The notes: generated by a model not told the origin, from the sequence alone. A stretch of 47,039 nt of DNA from Methylococcales bacterium (GCA_026399075.1 JAPLRR010000036.1:1-47039), one strand, 5' to 3'. Shown: positions 16,074-26,351, counted from the first letter of the stretch. Numbers and translations: made by a program.

Positions 16074-16883
16074 GTGGCAAGAATCATAGTCGTAACATCC
16101 GGTAAAGGCGGAGTTGGTAAAACAACAACCAGCGCAGCGATTGCCATGGGGCTTGCAAAAAAAGGCCATAAAACAGCGGTCATTGATTTTGATGTGGGCC
16201 TACGCAACCTGGATTTGATTATGGGTTGTGAGCGTCGTGTGGTTTATGATTTTGTGAACGTTATTAATGGGGAAGCTAAGCTTAACCAAGCTTTAATTCA
16301 AGATAAAAACTGCAAAAATCTGTCCATACTGCCCGCCTCCCAAACCCGTGATAAAGATGCCTTAAGCCAAGAAGGCGTGGGCAGGGTTTTGGATGAACTA
16401 AAAAAAGATTTTGAATATATAGTCTGTGATTCGCCTGCTGGCATTGAAAAAGGCGCCCATTTGGCGATGTATTTCGCAGATGATGCGTTTGTTGTCACTA
16501 ACCCGGAAGTGTCTTCAGTGCGTGACTCTGACCGTATGCTGGGCTTGTTGGCCAGCAAATCGCGTAGGGCCGAACAAAATGAAGAACCCATAAAAGAGTA
16601 TTTGTTGTTATCCCGCTATTCGCCAGATAGGGTGAAGCTGGGTGAAATGCTCAGTGTGGATGATGTCCAGGATATTTTGTCGCTGCATTTATTGGGGGTA
16701 ATTCCAGAATCAAAATCGGTTTTAAATGCCTCAAATTCTGGCACCCCGGTTATTCTGGATGAAAAAAGTGATGCTGGACAAGCTTATGCAGACATTGTTG
16801 CCCGCTATTTAGGTGAGGAGCGGCCCCATCGTTTTATCGATGATAAAAAAGGGTTTTTTAGGAAACTTTTCGGGAGCAAATAA
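16074..16883 (+). CDS. minD: Septum site-determining protein MinD
   Basis: A 269-residue ParA/MinD-type ATPase with the deviant Walker A motif GKGGVGKTTT near the N-terminus, the switch region CDSPAGIEKGA and a C-terminal amphipathic membrane-targeting helix (DKKGFFRKLFGSK). On binding ATP it dimerises on the membrane, recruits MinC, and is released by MinE, giving the pole-to-pole oscillation that places the division site. The GTG at 16074 is preferred because it gives the standard MARIIVVTSGKGG start and has AGAGGAA upstream. The stop codon overlaps the minE start. Confidence 0.96.
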   Translation: MARIIVVTSGKGGVGKTTTSAAIAMGLAKKGHKTAVIDFDVGLRNLDLIMGCERRVVYDFVNVINGEAKLNQALIQDKNCKNLSILPASQTRDKDALSQEGVGRVLDELKKDFEYIVCDSPAGIEKGAHLAMYFADDAFVVTNPEVSSVRDSDRMLGLLASKSRRAEQNEEPIKEYLLLSRYSPDRVKLGEMLSVDDVQDILSLHLLGVIPESKSVLNASNSGTPVILDEKSDAGQAYADIVARYLGEERPHRFIDDKKGFFRKLFGSK

Positions 16884-17149
16884 TGAGTTTACTGGATTAT
16901 TTTAGAATATCTAAAGTTAGTTCCGCATCAGTTGCAAAAGAAAGGCTGCAAATTCTGGTTGCCCATGAACGATCCTCTCGTAATCAACCGTCTTATCTTC
17001 CACAGTTGCAAAAAGAGCTGCTGGAAGTCATACAAAAATATATTAACGTAGGGCAGGATGCCATTTCCGTTAGTTTTGAACAGGATGAAGATCAGGAAAC
17101 ACTGGAGTTAAATATTGTGCTACCTGACCTTCACGCTAAAAATACCTAA
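16883..17149 (+). CDS. minE: Cell division topological specificity factor MinE
   Basis: An 88-residue protein, the usual MinE length. The N-terminal membrane-binding and anti-MinCD segment is LLDYFRISKVSSASVAKERLQILVAHERS. The C-terminal topological-specificity half (LPQLQKELLEVIQKYINV ... LELNIVLPD) dimerises. It stimulates MinD ATPase. Its ATG overlaps the minD stop (TAATG), implying translational coupling. Confidence 0.96.
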   Translation: MSLLDYFRISKVSSASVAKERLQILVAHERSSRNQPSYLPQLQKELLEVIQKYINVGQDAISVSFEQDEDQETLELNIVLPDLHAKNT

Positions 17150-17182
17150 CAAATTCATTTAACAGACTAAAGGTGATTTATT

Positions 17183-17380
17183 ATGAGTAACACAATCGGT
17201 GATGCAGCTGGCAAAATTTGGCAGTTTCTGGATCAAAACGGGGCGGCCAGCGTAACCAAAATTACCAATGAAACAGGAATTGGTAAAAATGACGTGCAAC
17301 GCGCCATAGGCTGGCTACTTAAAGAAGATAAGCTGTCAATTGAACTGGTAGGCCGTACAGAAACCGTTTCCTTGAAATAA
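17183..17380 (+). CDS. Small winged-helix protein, DUF2582 type
   Basis: A 65-residue protein consisting of one winged-helix fold: AAGKIWQFLDQNGAASVTKITNETGIGKNDVQRAIGWLLKEDKL contains the helix-turn-helix, followed by a short wing. It matches the DUF2582 family, whose function is unknown. A ribosome-binding site (AAGGTG) lies just upstream. It follows minE by 33 bases on the same strand and ends at a terminator, so it may be transcribed with min genes. Confidence 0.78.
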   Translation: MSNTIGDAAGKIWQFLDQNGAASVTKITNETGIGKNDVQRAIGWLLKEDKLSIELVGRTETVSLK

Positions 17381-17389
17381 ACGACTGGA

Positions 17390-17422
17390 AGACGTAAGGG
17401 GCCATCCTTTACGTCTTTTTTC
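17390..17422 (+). terminator. Rho-independent terminator after the DUF2582 gene
   Basis: The stem AGACGTAAGG pairs with CCTTTACGTCT (one-base bulge) around GGCCAT and runs into TTTTTT. Confidence 0.85.
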
Positions 17423-17474
17423 TATCCCCAAAAGCATTTGGACTTTTCTACTTTACAAATAGCCCGTTGATTGG

Positions 17475-18800
17475 CTATTTTTGCCGATTTATCAAGCGTA
17501 AGATTTCTTGGCTTAGCCATTGGTATCCCGAATTGACATAAGGTAGGTATCGCTTAGCTTCGTGCATTAGCCATCCCAAAACCAAAATCGCCCTAAGGCC
17601 TATACGGTAAAGTATTTTTCCCATTTTCAAAAGCATTGGCCGTAATGCTGAAAAATTCACTTCGCGGTCACGAAGCAAGCGGTTTTTGCAAAGCCAGCGG
17701 ATTAAGCCGCTAACATACAGTACAAACAAGCTTATCCCTGAGAAAAACCAAGCCAAGCGCCCTGTAGCCCCTAGTGCCTCACCGGTATGTAGTGGCCAAA
17801 TCCACGAAGCAAAAACCCCCCCTTTAGAAAACTGCGTTGGATTCCGGACTTCTTTTATCTGCCCGCTCCAACGATCTACCCAGACTGTGGTATAGGGATG
17901 GCGTCGGTTAATTTCACTTGCTTGTCTAAAATTAATGCGATAAATGCCTGTATCACCTGCGGGTGTGGTGATTCGCCTCAGTTCGGCGCGTGGAAACGGG
18001 CCTTGGGCGACCGATGCCGCTGCGCCCAAGCCAGTAGGATGTTTATTGGGGACAGCAGTACTGGTAATCGTCCGGCCCGTTTGTCCATGTTCCATACCCG
18101 AAGAGCCAGCCAAGCTTTCCAGCACGCTAGGGAAGCTGAGCAGAAAGCCAGTGCAAGCCAGCAATAATAAACCAGGGGTGCATAACAGGCCCAGCAAGCG
18201 GTGCAAATCTAAAGCTAGCCGCATCATCCCCGCAGTGTGCCGTATTGCTAGGCTTTGCCTTAAACCCCTTGTGCCTGGCCACCATAAATAGAGCCCGCTA
18301 ACACAAGAAACTATCAGCAGCCCCCCCAAAATACCAACAGAATTCCAACCAAAGCGGGATAGCCTCAGTTGGGTGTGCAGGTCAAGCAACCACGTTGTGG
18401 CCGTTTGCCCCCAGAAACGGCTACAGATAACTTTGCCGGTGTACGGGTCTACAGACACCATAAGTGGTGCATAAAGCTCGAAAAAGGTTTCTGTGGGCTT
18501 TTCGTACCAAGCTGTGATCATCTGATGCGGGGAGCCTGGCATCTCGATGGTCCAAGCGCCGTAACGGTTGGGGTGTGCAGCATGGACTGATGCCATGATC
18601 TTGTCCAAGGATTGGTGTGTGCCGCTAGGTTCTTCAATATACAGTTGGGGGTTTAACAGCGTATCCAAATTTTCACGGTAAATGCTAATGCTGCCGGTCA
18701 GCCCAATTAGGGCCAAGAAAAAGCCAACGCTTAAAGCCAGGTAAAGGTGAGTTTTGAGCCAGAAAGAACGGCCAAGTAGGCGGTTGAAGGATACTTGCAT
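17475..18800 (-). CDS. PepSY-associated transmembrane protein
   Basis: A 441-residue inner-membrane protein of the PepSY_TM type. The first helix (ALSVGFFLALIGLTGSISIY) is followed by a periplasmic PepSY-like region with VDPYTGKVI. A helical pair follows (GGLLIVSCVSGLYLWWPG and PGLLLLACTGFLLSFP), with a second PepSY-like segment (TTVWVDRWSGQIKEVRNP), then a helix near 345-365. Histidines such as those in LDLHTQL, LDLHRLLG and PLHTGE sit next to membrane helices as in haem- or metal-binding relatives. The family is often tied to iron uptake or ferric reduction. No Fur box was identified. Exact substrate is unknown. Confidence 0.82.
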   Translation of the reverse strand: MQVSFNRLLGRSFWLKTHLYLALSVGFFLALIGLTGSISIYRENLDTLLNPQLYIEEPSGTHQSLDKIMASVHAAHPNRYGAWTIEMPGSPHQMITAWYEKPTETFFELYAPLMVSVDPYTGKVICSRFWGQTATTWLLDLHTQLRLSRFGWNSVGILGGLLIVSCVSGLYLWWPGTRGLRQSLAIRHTAGMMRLALDLHRLLGLLCTPGLLLLACTGFLLSFPSVLESLAGSSGMEHGQTGRTITSTAVPNKHPTGLGAAASVAQGPFPRAELRRITTPAGDTGIYRINFRQASEINRRHPYTTVWVDRWSGQIKEVRNPTQFSKGGVFASWIWPLHTGEALGATGRLAWFFSGISLFVLYVSGLIRWLCKNRLLRDREVNFSALRPMLLKMGKILYRIGLRAILVLGWLMHEAKRYLPYVNSGYQWLSQEILRLINRQK

Positions 18801-18977
18801 GGGGAGAAGATGGCCACTAATAAAAAGGCATTATCCCATATCTGTGGTTTTTACCGCAGCCCATCCAAACAAAAAATGATTTACGGCAGGGCGGCCTTAA
18901 AACCACTTCCCGTTGAAGATTGTATGACTTTTATGTGAACGCTGCCATTAGCATGGGTTTAAGAAAACACATCAGGC

Positions 18978-19004
18978 AAAAAAAAGGGGGCTAAAAGCCC
19001 CCCC
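18978..19004 (-). terminator. Rho-independent terminator of ftsH
   Basis: Read on the minus strand, GGGGGCTTTTAGCCCCC is followed by eight T residues, starting 14 bases after the ftsH stop codon. Confidence 0.9.
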
Positions 19005-19017
19005 AAATGAGCGCACC

Positions 19018-20934
19018 TCAAACTTGTCCGGCAGGTTTATTTTTGTTGATATTGGTTTTTACGGGTTTGGTAATATCAATTTTTTCCTGCTTTGAATAAT
19101 TGGGTCTACTGGTTTCATTATCATCTTGTGGCGGGCGTGGATCTTTGCCGGCCATCAAGTCATCTATTTGGTCTTTGTCGATGGTTTCCCATTTCATTAA
19201 GGCATCGGCCATTTTGTGCAATATGCTGATATTGTCTTGCAAAATGGTTTCAGCGCGTTTGTAGTTGCAGTCAATGACGGCACGGATTTCCTCATCAATA
19301 TGGTGGGCGACAGTGCTGGACACTTTACTGCCTTGTGAGCCTGGGTAGCCCATAAAAGGTTGCCCGCCTTCTTCGCCATAAACTAAAGGCCCAAGCTTGT
19401 CAGAAAATCCCCAACGGGTGACCATATTGCGGGCCAATTCGGTGGCACGTTCAATGTCGTTGGATGCACCCGTAGTGACGCGGTCGCCACCATAAATCAT
19501 CAGCTCAGCAATGCGGCCACCAAACAGGCTGGCAATTTGGCTTTCCAATTTGCGTTTGCTCGCACTGTATTGGTCGCGTTCAGGCAAGAACATGGTGATG
19601 CCCAGCGCCCGTCCACGCGGCATGATACTGACCTTGTAAACAGGGTCATGGTCGGGGGAAGACTGTCCAACTATACAATGGCCTGCTTCATGATAAGCCG
19701 TCAGTAATTTGTCATCTTCTGTCATGACCATGGTGTGCCGCTCAGCACCCATAAGGATTTTGTCCTTGGCTTTTTCAAGGTCGCTCATGCTGACTTGCTG
19801 TTTATTAGACCGGGCTGCAAACAATGCCGCTTCGTTGACCACATTGGCCAGTTCTGCGCCCGAAAAGCCCGGAGTACCTCTGGCGATGTCTTTTAAGATA
19901 ACATCTGAAGAAGCAGGCACTTTTTTGATATGCACGTTAAGGATTTGTTCACGTCCACGCACATCCGGCAAGCCAACATTTACCTGCCGGTCAAAACGGC
20001 CTGGTCTTAACAAGGCCTTATCCAAAACATCGGCGCGGTTGGTAGCTGCGATGACAATAACGCCTTCGTTGCCAGTAAAACCATCCATTTCAACCAATAG
20101 TTGGTTAAGGGTTTGTTCACGCTCATCGTTGCCACCACCCATGCCTGCACCGCCACGTTGGCGACCCACGGCATCGATTTCGTCAATGAAGATGATACAA
20201 GGTGCGTGTTCTTTGGCTTGGGCAAACATATCCCTGACTCTGGAAGCGCCGACACCGACAAACATTTCGACAAAATCAGAACCCGAGACGGTAAAGAACT
20301 TAACCCCTGCTTCACCTGCTATGGCCCGTGCAATTAAGGTTTTACCAGTGCCTGGGGGACCCACCATTAAAATGCCACGGGGAATTTTGCCGCCCAGTTT
20401 TTGGAACTTTAAAGGGTCTGCCAAAAAATCCACCAGCTCAGCGACATCTTCTTTCGCTTCTTCACATCCCGCCACATCAGCAAAAGTCGCCGTCAGTTTA
20501 TCTTCTTCAAGCAGTTTGGCCTTGCTTTTGCCAAAGCCATTGTTGCCCATGCCACCTTGGGTTTTGCGCATATAGATTATCCATACCGCGATAAGCAGCA
20601 GCATAGGGAACCAAGAAATAAACATCTCCATAAACAACGATTTTTGTACGGGCGGAATCGTGCGTATCTGGACTTCGGCAGTCAATAGGTCGTCAATCAG
20701 ATGGGGGTCGTTCGGATTATAGGTTTCCAAGTTTTGGCCATCTGAGGTACGCAGCTTAATAGTTTGTCCGGCTATTTCCACGCGTTCCACCAGTTTGTTT
20801 TTAACCTTGGTGATAAAGTCCGAATAGGCAATGGATTGGTCGACTGGTGGTGTTGTTTGTACGCGGTTGTATATTAAAAATGCACCCGCTAACACAACAC
20901 TCCAGAGGAGCGCGTTTAGTATGTATTTTTTCAT
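19018..20934 (-). CDS. ftsH: ATP-dependent zinc metalloprotease FtsH
   Basis: A 638-residue membrane-bound AAA+ protease. Two membrane helices (residues about 5-22 and 103-122) flank a periplasmic domain. The AAA module has Walker A GPPGTGKT, Walker B FIDEID and the second region of homology with RPGRFDRQ. The protease domain carries the zinc site HEAGH in [12 protein letters not shown]. FtsH degrades misassembled membrane proteins and regulators such as sigma-32 and LpxC. The hydrophilic C-terminal tail is typical. Here ftsH stands alone with its own terminator, not next to rlmE, its neighbour in E. coli. AGGAG lies just before the ATG. Confidence 0.97.
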   Translation of the reverse strand: MKKYILNALLWSVVLAGAFLIYNRVQTTPPVDQSIAYSDFITKVKNKLVERVEIAGQTIKLRTSDGQNLETYNPNDPHLIDDLLTAEVQIRTIPPVQKSLFMEMFISWFPMLLLIAVWIIYMRKTQGGMGNNGFGKSKAKLLEEDKLTATFADVAGCEEAKEDVAELVDFLADPLKFQKLGGKIPRGILMVGPPGTGKTLIARAIAGEAGVKFFTVSGSDFVEMFVGVGASRVRDMFAQAKEHAPCIIFIDEIDAVGRQRGGAGMGGGNDEREQTLNQLLVEMDGFTGNEGVIVIAATNRADVLDKALLRPGRFDRQVNVGLPDVRGREQILNVHIKKVPASSDVILKDIARGTPGFSGAELANVVNEAALFAARSNKQQVSMSDLEKAKDKILMGAERHTMVMTEDDKLLTAYHEAGHCIVGQSSPDHDPVYKVSIMPRGRALGITMFLPERDQYSASKRKLESQIASLFGGRIAELMIYGGDRVTTGASNDIERATELARNMVTRWGFSDKLGPLVYGEEGGQPFMGYPGSQGSKVSSTVAHHIDEEIRAVIDCNYKRAETILQDNISILHKMADALMKWETIDKDQIDDLMAGKDPRPPQDDNETSRPNYSKQEKIDITKPVKTNINKNKPAGQV

Positions 20935-21104
20935 GGTTTATTCTCCTGACCTTTAAATCGGCCATTATCTAGCGTTGCGTTTACCTACAGCTGCATTCAA
21001 AACTTGATGTTTCCACGTTACCTTCGCATCAGCCTGAAATGTTTTTTACTCATCCTACTAAATCAGTAGGATTTAATAGTAACTATCTTTGACGTGTTTG
21101 TACA

Positions 21105-22487
21105 TTATAAAAAGCTCATGAACTCTTCGCCAAAATTGCGCCTGATTTTTTCTAGCGCCATGACTTGGATTTGCCTGACCCGTTCGCGGGTCAAATTTAA
21201 TTCTGCGCCAATTTCCTGCAAGGTCATTTCCCTGTCAGTATCCACCCCAAAATGGCAGCAGATAACTTTAGCTTCCCTAGGATTAAGTATTTTTATGGCT
21301 TTACTGATCAGGCATTCAAGGTCAGTTTGGGCAATTTTCATAAAAGAATGGGTAAAAGTCTGTTGTTCCAAGAAATCAATTGGCGCAAATGAGCTTTCTT
21401 CGTCGTCTTCAAATCCTTCAAGCGACATGGCTGTTTGTGAAATTGATAAAATGGCCTGTACTTCATCGCCGGACAATTTGGCGGATTCAGCCAATTCTTT
21501 AATACTTGGCTCTTTGCCAGTCTTGGCAATAAGCTGGTCTTTAGTGCGGAACACCTTGTTAATAGTTGCAACTTGCCCGCAAGGGACACGCACGACCCGC
21601 TCGCATCGTGACAATGCCCTGGAAATGGCCTGCCTTATCCAATAGCCCGCATAGGTCGAAAATTGGAAACCCAAGCGGTAATCAAACCTATCAACCGCCT
21701 TTAATAGACCCGTTTGCCCTTCTTGGACCAAGTCATCAAAGTCTAAAAAACTGCCTTTGTATTGATTGGCTATAAATAAAACCAAGCGGGAATTGGAAGA
21801 TGCCAGTTTTTGCCTGAGATTGAGCCAGAGGTGTTCTGAAAACACAACCTCGGTAAAGTACTTGTGCATCTCGCCGCTGGGCAAAAATAAGAATTGTTCA
21901 TCATAGGCCAAAACGGTGTCGTTCCACTTGGGCGTGGGAATCCGCTTGCGACGGTTTAAGCCTTCCAGCCGTTTAAGGATCAAATCAGCATTTTTGCCAC
22001 CACTATAGGGGGTGGGGTGATAGCAAAGCCCCCTAAATTTATAAGCATAAACAATAACGTCGGCCAATTTTGTCAAGTCGTTAAAAGTATAGGGGAACAG
22101 TTGCAGCGCCATCGCCAGTTTTTGCTTGTCCAAATCATAAGCCGTGTCATTGGGGGATTTGTTGGACAAGCTATGGAACCGTTTTTTTATATCATTGATG
22201 GCACTGGTTAATTCAGATTCGGCTGGCGCTTCATCATCCTGATCAGGTGTAACCACTTGCTGGTCATATTCATTAAGCAGCCAAAGGGCTGTAACGGGAA
22301 ATTGCGATAGCGCATTGACCAGCTTGGATTTTTCATCTTTTAACAAGCGGGCTGTTTGGTTGTTGCTGCTTTCTGATGGGTCAGCCGGACTGCTGGCTTT
22401 ACATTGGGCTTGGTCAGCCCCAACAGGAATATTATCAGCAACAATTCTCATTTCTTGCCTTGACAACTGTGTATCTAAATAAGCCAT
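21105..22487 (-). CDS. Sigma-70 family RNA polymerase sigma factor, unusual N-terminus
   Basis: With the ATG at 22487 the product is 460 residues. The C-terminal 260 or so are a standard group-2/3 sigma: region 2 (FDDLVQEGQTGLLKAVDRFDYRLGFQFSTYAGYWIRQAISRAL), region 3 (GKEPSIKELAESAKLSGDEV) and region 4 with its DNA-binding helix (EMTLQEIGAELNLTRERVRQIQ). These contact the -10 and -35 elements. The N-terminal 180 residues are not like RpoD, RpoS or RpoH: a low-complexity Ser/Ala/Asp stretch, then helices such as ALQLFPYTFNDLTKLADVIVYAYKF. It is therefore an alternative sigma factor of unknown regulon. The frame extends 27 codons further upstream, less plausibly. Confidence 0.85.
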   Translation of the reverse strand: MAYLDTQLSRQEMRIVADNIPVGADQAQCKASSPADPSESSNNQTARLLKDEKSKLVNALSQFPVTALWLLNEYDQQVVTPDQDDEAPAESELTSAINDIKKRFHSLSNKSPNDTAYDLDKQKLAMALQLFPYTFNDLTKLADVIVYAYKFRGLCYHPTPYSGGKNADLILKRLEGLNRRKRIPTPKWNDTVLAYDEQFLFLPSGEMHKYFTEVVFSEHLWLNLRQKLASSNSRLVLFIANQYKGSFLDFDDLVQEGQTGLLKAVDRFDYRLGFQFSTYAGYWIRQAISRALSRCERVVRVPCGQVATINKVFRTKDQLIAKTGKEPSIKELAESAKLSGDEVQAILSISQTAMSLEGFEDDEESSFAPIDFLEQQTFTHSFMKIAQTDLECLISKAIKILNPREAKVICCHFGVDTDREMTLQEIGAELNLTRERVRQIQVMALEKIRRNFGEEFMSFL

Positions 22488-22902
22488 AACACCAAATCCT
22501 CGCAAACAGAATGCCTGAATATCAAAAGCTGTTGATTTACAGGAAACCCAAGTAATCCAACAAATCAATTTTTATAAACGACTATGACCAAACATAATCC
22601 CAATAGTTAGTGACACCATGAAATTATTTATTAATGTTTTGTTTACTAATCATTTCACAATAATGTAGCAATAAGATAGTTTCTTGTCAAACTATAGTTA
22701 TACAAAACATGAACAATTTATTTTAATTGGGGGCTTGTACTTCAACTGGGGCGCATAAATGCCCAAAGTACGGGGCTTTGTTTTGTGTGGAGGGATGAAT
22801 TAAGCGTGACAGATTAGGCAATGCTTGCCGGAACGAGGTTGCCAATAATCGCGATGTTGGCTTTGCTGGCCAATGTGCAACTCGGTGTACGTGCAGGAAA
22901 TT
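22488..22902. other. Intergenic stretch upstream of the sigma factor gene
   Basis: This gene-free stretch is A+T-rich near the sigma gene start (about 22600-22730), where its promoter should lie. I could not fix a convincing -35/-10 pair. No repeat or RNA gene is recognised. Confidence 0.4.
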
Positions 22903-23163
22903 TTAATTATAAACCAAAGAGCTGGCTTGTTCATGGATGTAATTCCGGCGTATGTAGGACAGATCGTTGCTAATCAATAGCTGGGCTTGGACTGATCGAA
23001 GTCGGGCAATGACTTGTACAAAGGAAATGTTTGGGGTGGTGCTTAGGGAATAGCCGCAGTTTGTACAAGTTTGTGATGTTTTAGGGCACCAGTTTTGATG
23101 CATACAATTTTGGCACTGAATCACGGCCTGCCTTAATAGGCGAACAACATTGGATAGTTGCAT
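22903..23163 (-). CDS. Small putative zinc-ribbon protein
   Basis: An 86-residue frame if the ATG at 23163 is used. It carries two CxxC-type pairs, CQNC (then HQNWC) and CTNCGY, spaced like a zinc ribbon, after a short helix and before a basic helical C-terminus (VIARLRSVQAQLLI). A fully convincing ribosome-binding site is lacking and a hairpin lies immediately upstream. It may be a small regulatory or nucleic-acid-binding protein. No family is recognised, and it may not be expressed. Confidence 0.4.
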   Translation of the reverse strand: MQLSNVVRLLRQAVIQCQNCMHQNWCPKTSQTCTNCGYSLSTTPNISFVQVIARLRSVQAQLLISNDLSYIRRNYIHEQASSLVYN

Positions 23164-23168
23164 AAGAA

Positions 23169-23199
23169 ATGTGTAGGCGGCACTGAAGCCGCCATACAC
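23169..23199. repeat. Hairpin between ybiT and the zinc-ribbon ORF
   Basis: Arms TGTAGGCGGC and GCCGCCATACA with a short loop (ACTGAA) form a strong stem. There is no T-tract on either side, so its role as terminator for ybiT is uncertain. Confidence 0.5.
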
Positions 23200-23248
23200 A
23201 CTTCTTTGCCTTAATCAGTAGGCTGAATACTAAGATAAGGTTCGGAGC

Positions 23249-24835
23249 TTAAGCCTGGCTGTTTAAATAGTCTTCATAATTGCCATTGAAATCGACAATA
23301 CCATTGGGTGTCAACTCGATGATCCGGGTAGCCAACGAGGACACAAATTCCCGGTCATGACTGACGAAAATCAATGTGCCTGGGTAATTTTCAAGGGCGG
23401 TGTTCAGCGACTCTATGGATTCCATATCCAGATGGTTGGTTGGTTCATCCAAGACTAAAATATTGTTTTTTTGTAAAATCAACTTACCAAACAGCATGCG
23501 CCCTTGTTCGCCACCCGAAATGACCTTAACGGATTTGTAGATTTCATCGTTTGAAAATAACAAGCGCCCCAAGGTGCCGCGTATAGTTTGATCGTCGTCA
23601 GTTTCTTTGCGCCACTGCCCCATCCATTCGATTAGTGACAGGTCTTCTGCAAAATCTTCCGCATGATCTTGGGCAAAATAGCCCACGTCGGCGTTTTCTG
23701 ACCATTTGACCACGCCAGTGTCAGGGGCCAAATCACCGACCAGGGTACGCAGCAGGGTTGATTTGCCAATGCCGTTAGGGCCGATTACCGCCACGCGCTC
23801 ACCGACAGCAATCATAAGCTTAAGGTTTTGAAACAGCGGTTGTTCACCATAGCCTTTGCTTAAGTCTTCAACTTCCAGTGCCAAGCGGTGTAGTTTTTTG
23901 GATTGATCAAAGCGCAAAAAGGGATTGACCCGACTGGAAGGCTTGACTTCATCCAGTTTGATTTTATCCAATTGTTTGGCCCGTGATGTGGCTTGTTTGG
24001 CTTTGGACGCATTGGCAGAAAAACGGCTGACAAAGGTCTGTAATTCGGCAATTTGTACTTTTTTCTTGGCGTTGCCAGCCAAAAGGCGGGCGCGTACCTC
24101 GGTCACCGCAATCATGTAATCGTCATAATTACCGGGGTACACACGCAATTCGCCATAGTCCATATCGGCCATGTGGGTGCAGACGCTATTTAAAAAATGC
24201 CGGTCATGCGAGATGATGATCATGGTGCAGTTGCGTTGGTTGAGGATGTCTTCAAGCCAACGTATGGTATTGATGTCCAAGTTGTTGGTGGGCTCATCCA
24301 AGAGCATGATATCTGGGTTGGCAAACAAAGCCTGGGCCAATAGAACCCTAAGTTTCCAGCCTGGGGCAACGGCGCTCATTAAGCCCGTGTGTTGTTCCAA
24401 AGGAATATCCAGGCCCAGCAAGATTTCACCGGCACGCGATTCGGCAGTATAGCCGTTGTATTCAGCAAATACGGACTCCAGCTCGGCAGCGTGCATATAA
24501 TCATCTTCGCTGGCTTCAAGATTGGCGTAAATGGCGTCGCGTTCAGACATCGCGGCCCACATTTCGGCATGCCCCATCATCACCACATCCAGCACACGTT
24601 GGTCTTCATAAGCAAATTGGTCTTGGCGCAAATTGCCCAGGCGCTCATTGGGGCTGATGCTGACATTGCCTGCGGAGGGGTCTAGGTCGCCGCTTAAAAT
24701 TTTCATGAAGGTTGATTTGCCGCAGCCGTTTGCGCCGATCAAACCGTAACGGTTGCCATCGCCAAATTTAACGGAGACGTTTTCAAAAAGGGGTTTTGCC
24801 CCGAACTGCATGGTAATGTTTGCTGTAGAAATCAA
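23249..24835 (-). CDS. ybiT: ABC-F family ATPase, YbiT type
   Basis: A 528-residue protein (E. coli YbiT has 530) with two ABC ATPase cassettes and no membrane segment. The first has Walker [10 protein letters not shown], an atypical signature [10 protein letters not shown] and Walker [13 protein letters not shown]. The linker, rich in Lys and Arg ([27 protein letters not shown]), is the arm that reaches the ribosomal E/P site. The second has GPNGIGKST, signature ISGGEQGR and [15 protein letters not shown] proteins act on ribosomes stalled on difficult sequences. It lies 38 bases downstream of yaeQ on the same strand, probably co-transcribed. Confidence 0.95.
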   Translation of the reverse strand: MISTANITMQFGAKPLFENVSVKFGDGNRYGLIGANGCGKSTFMKILSGDLDPSAGNVSISPNERLGNLRQDQFAYEDQRVLDVVMMGHAEMWAAMSERDAIYANLEASEDDYMHAAELESVFAEYNGYTAESRAGEILLGLDIPLEQHTGLMSAVAPGWKLRVLLAQALFANPDIMLLDEPTNNLDINTIRWLEDILNQRNCTMIIISHDRHFLNSVCTHMADMDYGELRVYPGNYDDYMIAVTEVRARLLAGNAKKKVQIAELQTFVSRFSANASKAKQATSRAKQLDKIKLDEVKPSSRVNPFLRFDQSKKLHRLALEVEDLSKGYGEQPLFQNLKLMIAVGERVAVIGPNGIGKSTLLRTLVGDLAPDTGVVKWSENADVGYFAQDHAEDFAEDLSLIEWMGQWRKETDDDQTIRGTLGRLLFSNDEIYKSVKVISGGEQGRMLFGKLILQKNNILVLDEPTNHLDMESIESLNTALENYPGTLIFVSHDREFVSSLATRIIELTPNGIVDFNGNYEDYLNSQA

Positions 24836-24873
24836 AGTGTTGTTCTCAAATTATAGGTGAAGAAGAGGCTAAA

Positions 24874-25413
24874 TTAATAATTGAACCATATTTCCGGTAC
24901 GATATGCACCGTGTCATGGTCGTCGCCAAGCCAGATTTGCCCGTCCTGGATACTGATTTGCAACTGCATGGTGCGTTTAACCAGTTTGGCGAGTTGGTCG
25001 GTGGCGGCTTTTGGCAAGTTAATGACTGTTAAGTTAGAAAAGCGTTCCAATTTTTGCTGGAGTTGCTGCCACCAAACGGTATTGCGCCCACCGTAGCTGT
25101 AAATCAGCACTTTATCGGCACGGCTGGAGGCTTTACGGATGCGTTTTTCATCGGGCATACCGACATCAATCCACAGTTCAATATCGTCAGTTAAGCTTTT
25201 TTGCCAAATATCCGGCTCATCGTCCGTGCTTAAGCCTTTGGAAAATTGTAGATGCTCATGGGCGTTGGCAACAAAAGCCAGCAAACGCACCATCATGCGC
25301 TCTTCGGTTTCAGAAGGGTGTAGGGCAATTGTTAGTTGATGTGATTGGTAATAACCCCTGTCAAGATCAGTAATCTGGCAGTCGGCTTTGAAAATGGTGG
25401 ATTTAAGCGCCAT
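24874..25413 (-). CDS. yaeQ: YaeQ family protein
   Basis: A 179-residue protein (E. coli YaeQ has 181) opening MALKSTIFKADCQITDLDRGYY, with the conserved ERMMVRLLAFVANAHE and PDIWQKSLTDDIELWIDVGMPDEKRIRKAS. The latter has Asp, Glu and Lys/Arg residues placed as in PD-(D/E)XK folds, to which YaeQ is structurally related. In E. coli, YaeQ was reported to compensate for loss of RfaH; its biochemical role is unclear. It is the upstream gene of a two-gene unit with ybiT. Confidence 0.93.
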   Translation of the reverse strand: MALKSTIFKADCQITDLDRGYYQSHQLTIALHPSETEERMMVRLLAFVANAHEHLQFSKGLSTDDEPDIWQKSLTDDIELWIDVGMPDEKRIRKASSRADKVLIYSYGGRNTVWWQQLQQKLERFSNLTVINLPKAATDQLAKLVKRTMQLQISIQDGQIWLGDDHDTVHIVPEIWFNY

Positions 25414-25833
25414 TTAGTAGAGTAATTTTGTGGGTAGGATAGTACATTTTAGCAGATTTTAGGGGCTGGGTATTTCCATGCACAATTTCTAAGCAAAGTG
25501 GCACGGAAAAATTCCCGAAAAATCATTTGATTCACAAATTTGTCCTATAAAAAACCTAGGGGTTTGACCCAATTACCGACCTGAATATCCGCATGATGGC
25601 CATTCCAACGTATAATTAACATTAAGCCAGCAAATGGGTTTGGATGTTTTGAAAGCAAGCGGGCTTAAATAGCCTTAAAATTTCGCTTGAGACTTGCCCT
25701 TAATATTGGGATAGTGTGCGCTGGAGTTGGATGGCCCCATAAAGTGGCGGGCTGGATTCGTTTTGAAAATGAAAGCTTAATGCTGTTGATAGGCGTTATG
25801 GCTTAACACGATAGAATTTACTTTGGAGTAGAC
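25414..25833. other. Intergenic region between yaeQ and ssb
   Basis: This 420-base divergent region holds promoters for yaeQ (leftward) and ssb (rightward). I see no gene and no clear LexA box (CTGT-N8-ACAG). A ribosome-binding site GGAG (25825-25828) precedes ssb. Confidence 0.4.
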
Positions 25834-26328
25834 ATGCTGAATAAAGTGACATTGATAGGAAGGTTGGGGGCAGACCCTGAAGTCCGTTATATGCCATCGG
25901 GCGGCGCAGTAACGAATATAACCTTAGCGACTAATTTTAGATGGAAAGATAAGCAAACAGGCGAGAAGAAAGAATCCACGGAATGGCATCGGGTAGTGTT
26001 TTTTAACCGTTTGGCTGAAGTTGCCGGGGAATATTTAAAAAAAGGCAGTCAAGTTTATGTCGAAGGGCGATTGCAAACGCGTAAATGGCAAGACCAGAAT
26101 GGCCACGACCGTTATACCACTGAGATTATTGCCACAGAAATGAACATGTTGGACAGCCGCACTGGCGGCACCGCCCCATTTGCCGGTGATTCTTCTGCTG
26201 CGGGTTATCCAGCGCCAGCAGCAAAACCCGCTTATCAAGCGCAGCAGCCATCACCACAAAATAATATGGGGGCTATGCCCCCGCCGCCCCCATCTTATGA
26301 TGATTTTGACGACGATATACCGTTTTGA
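25834..26328 (+). CDS. ssb: Single-stranded DNA-binding protein
   Basis: A 164-residue SSB: an OB-fold of about 110 residues ([33 protein letters not shown], then [34 protein letters not shown]), a Pro/Gln-rich linker, and the acidic tip DFDDDIPF. That tip recruits replication and repair partners such as RecO, PriA and DNA polymerase III chi. This is the canonical copy, near recA. A shorter SSB is encoded at 35299. Confidence 0.96.
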   Translation: MLNKVTLIGRLGADPEVRYMPSGGAVTNITLATNFRWKDKQTGEKKESTEWHRVVFFNRLAEVAGEYLKKGSQVYVEGRLQTRKWQDQNGHDRYTTEIIATEMNMLDSRTGGTAPFAGDSSAAGYPAPAAKPAYQAQQPSPQNNMGAMPPPPPSYDDFDDDIPF

Positions 26329-26351
26329 TACGCAAACTTAATAATTAAGGG

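Noticed and set aside
19709..20575. 288-codon plus-strand frame opposite ftsH
   Set aside because: It is the antisense shadow of ftsH, Ser/Pro/Leu-rich, without any domain.
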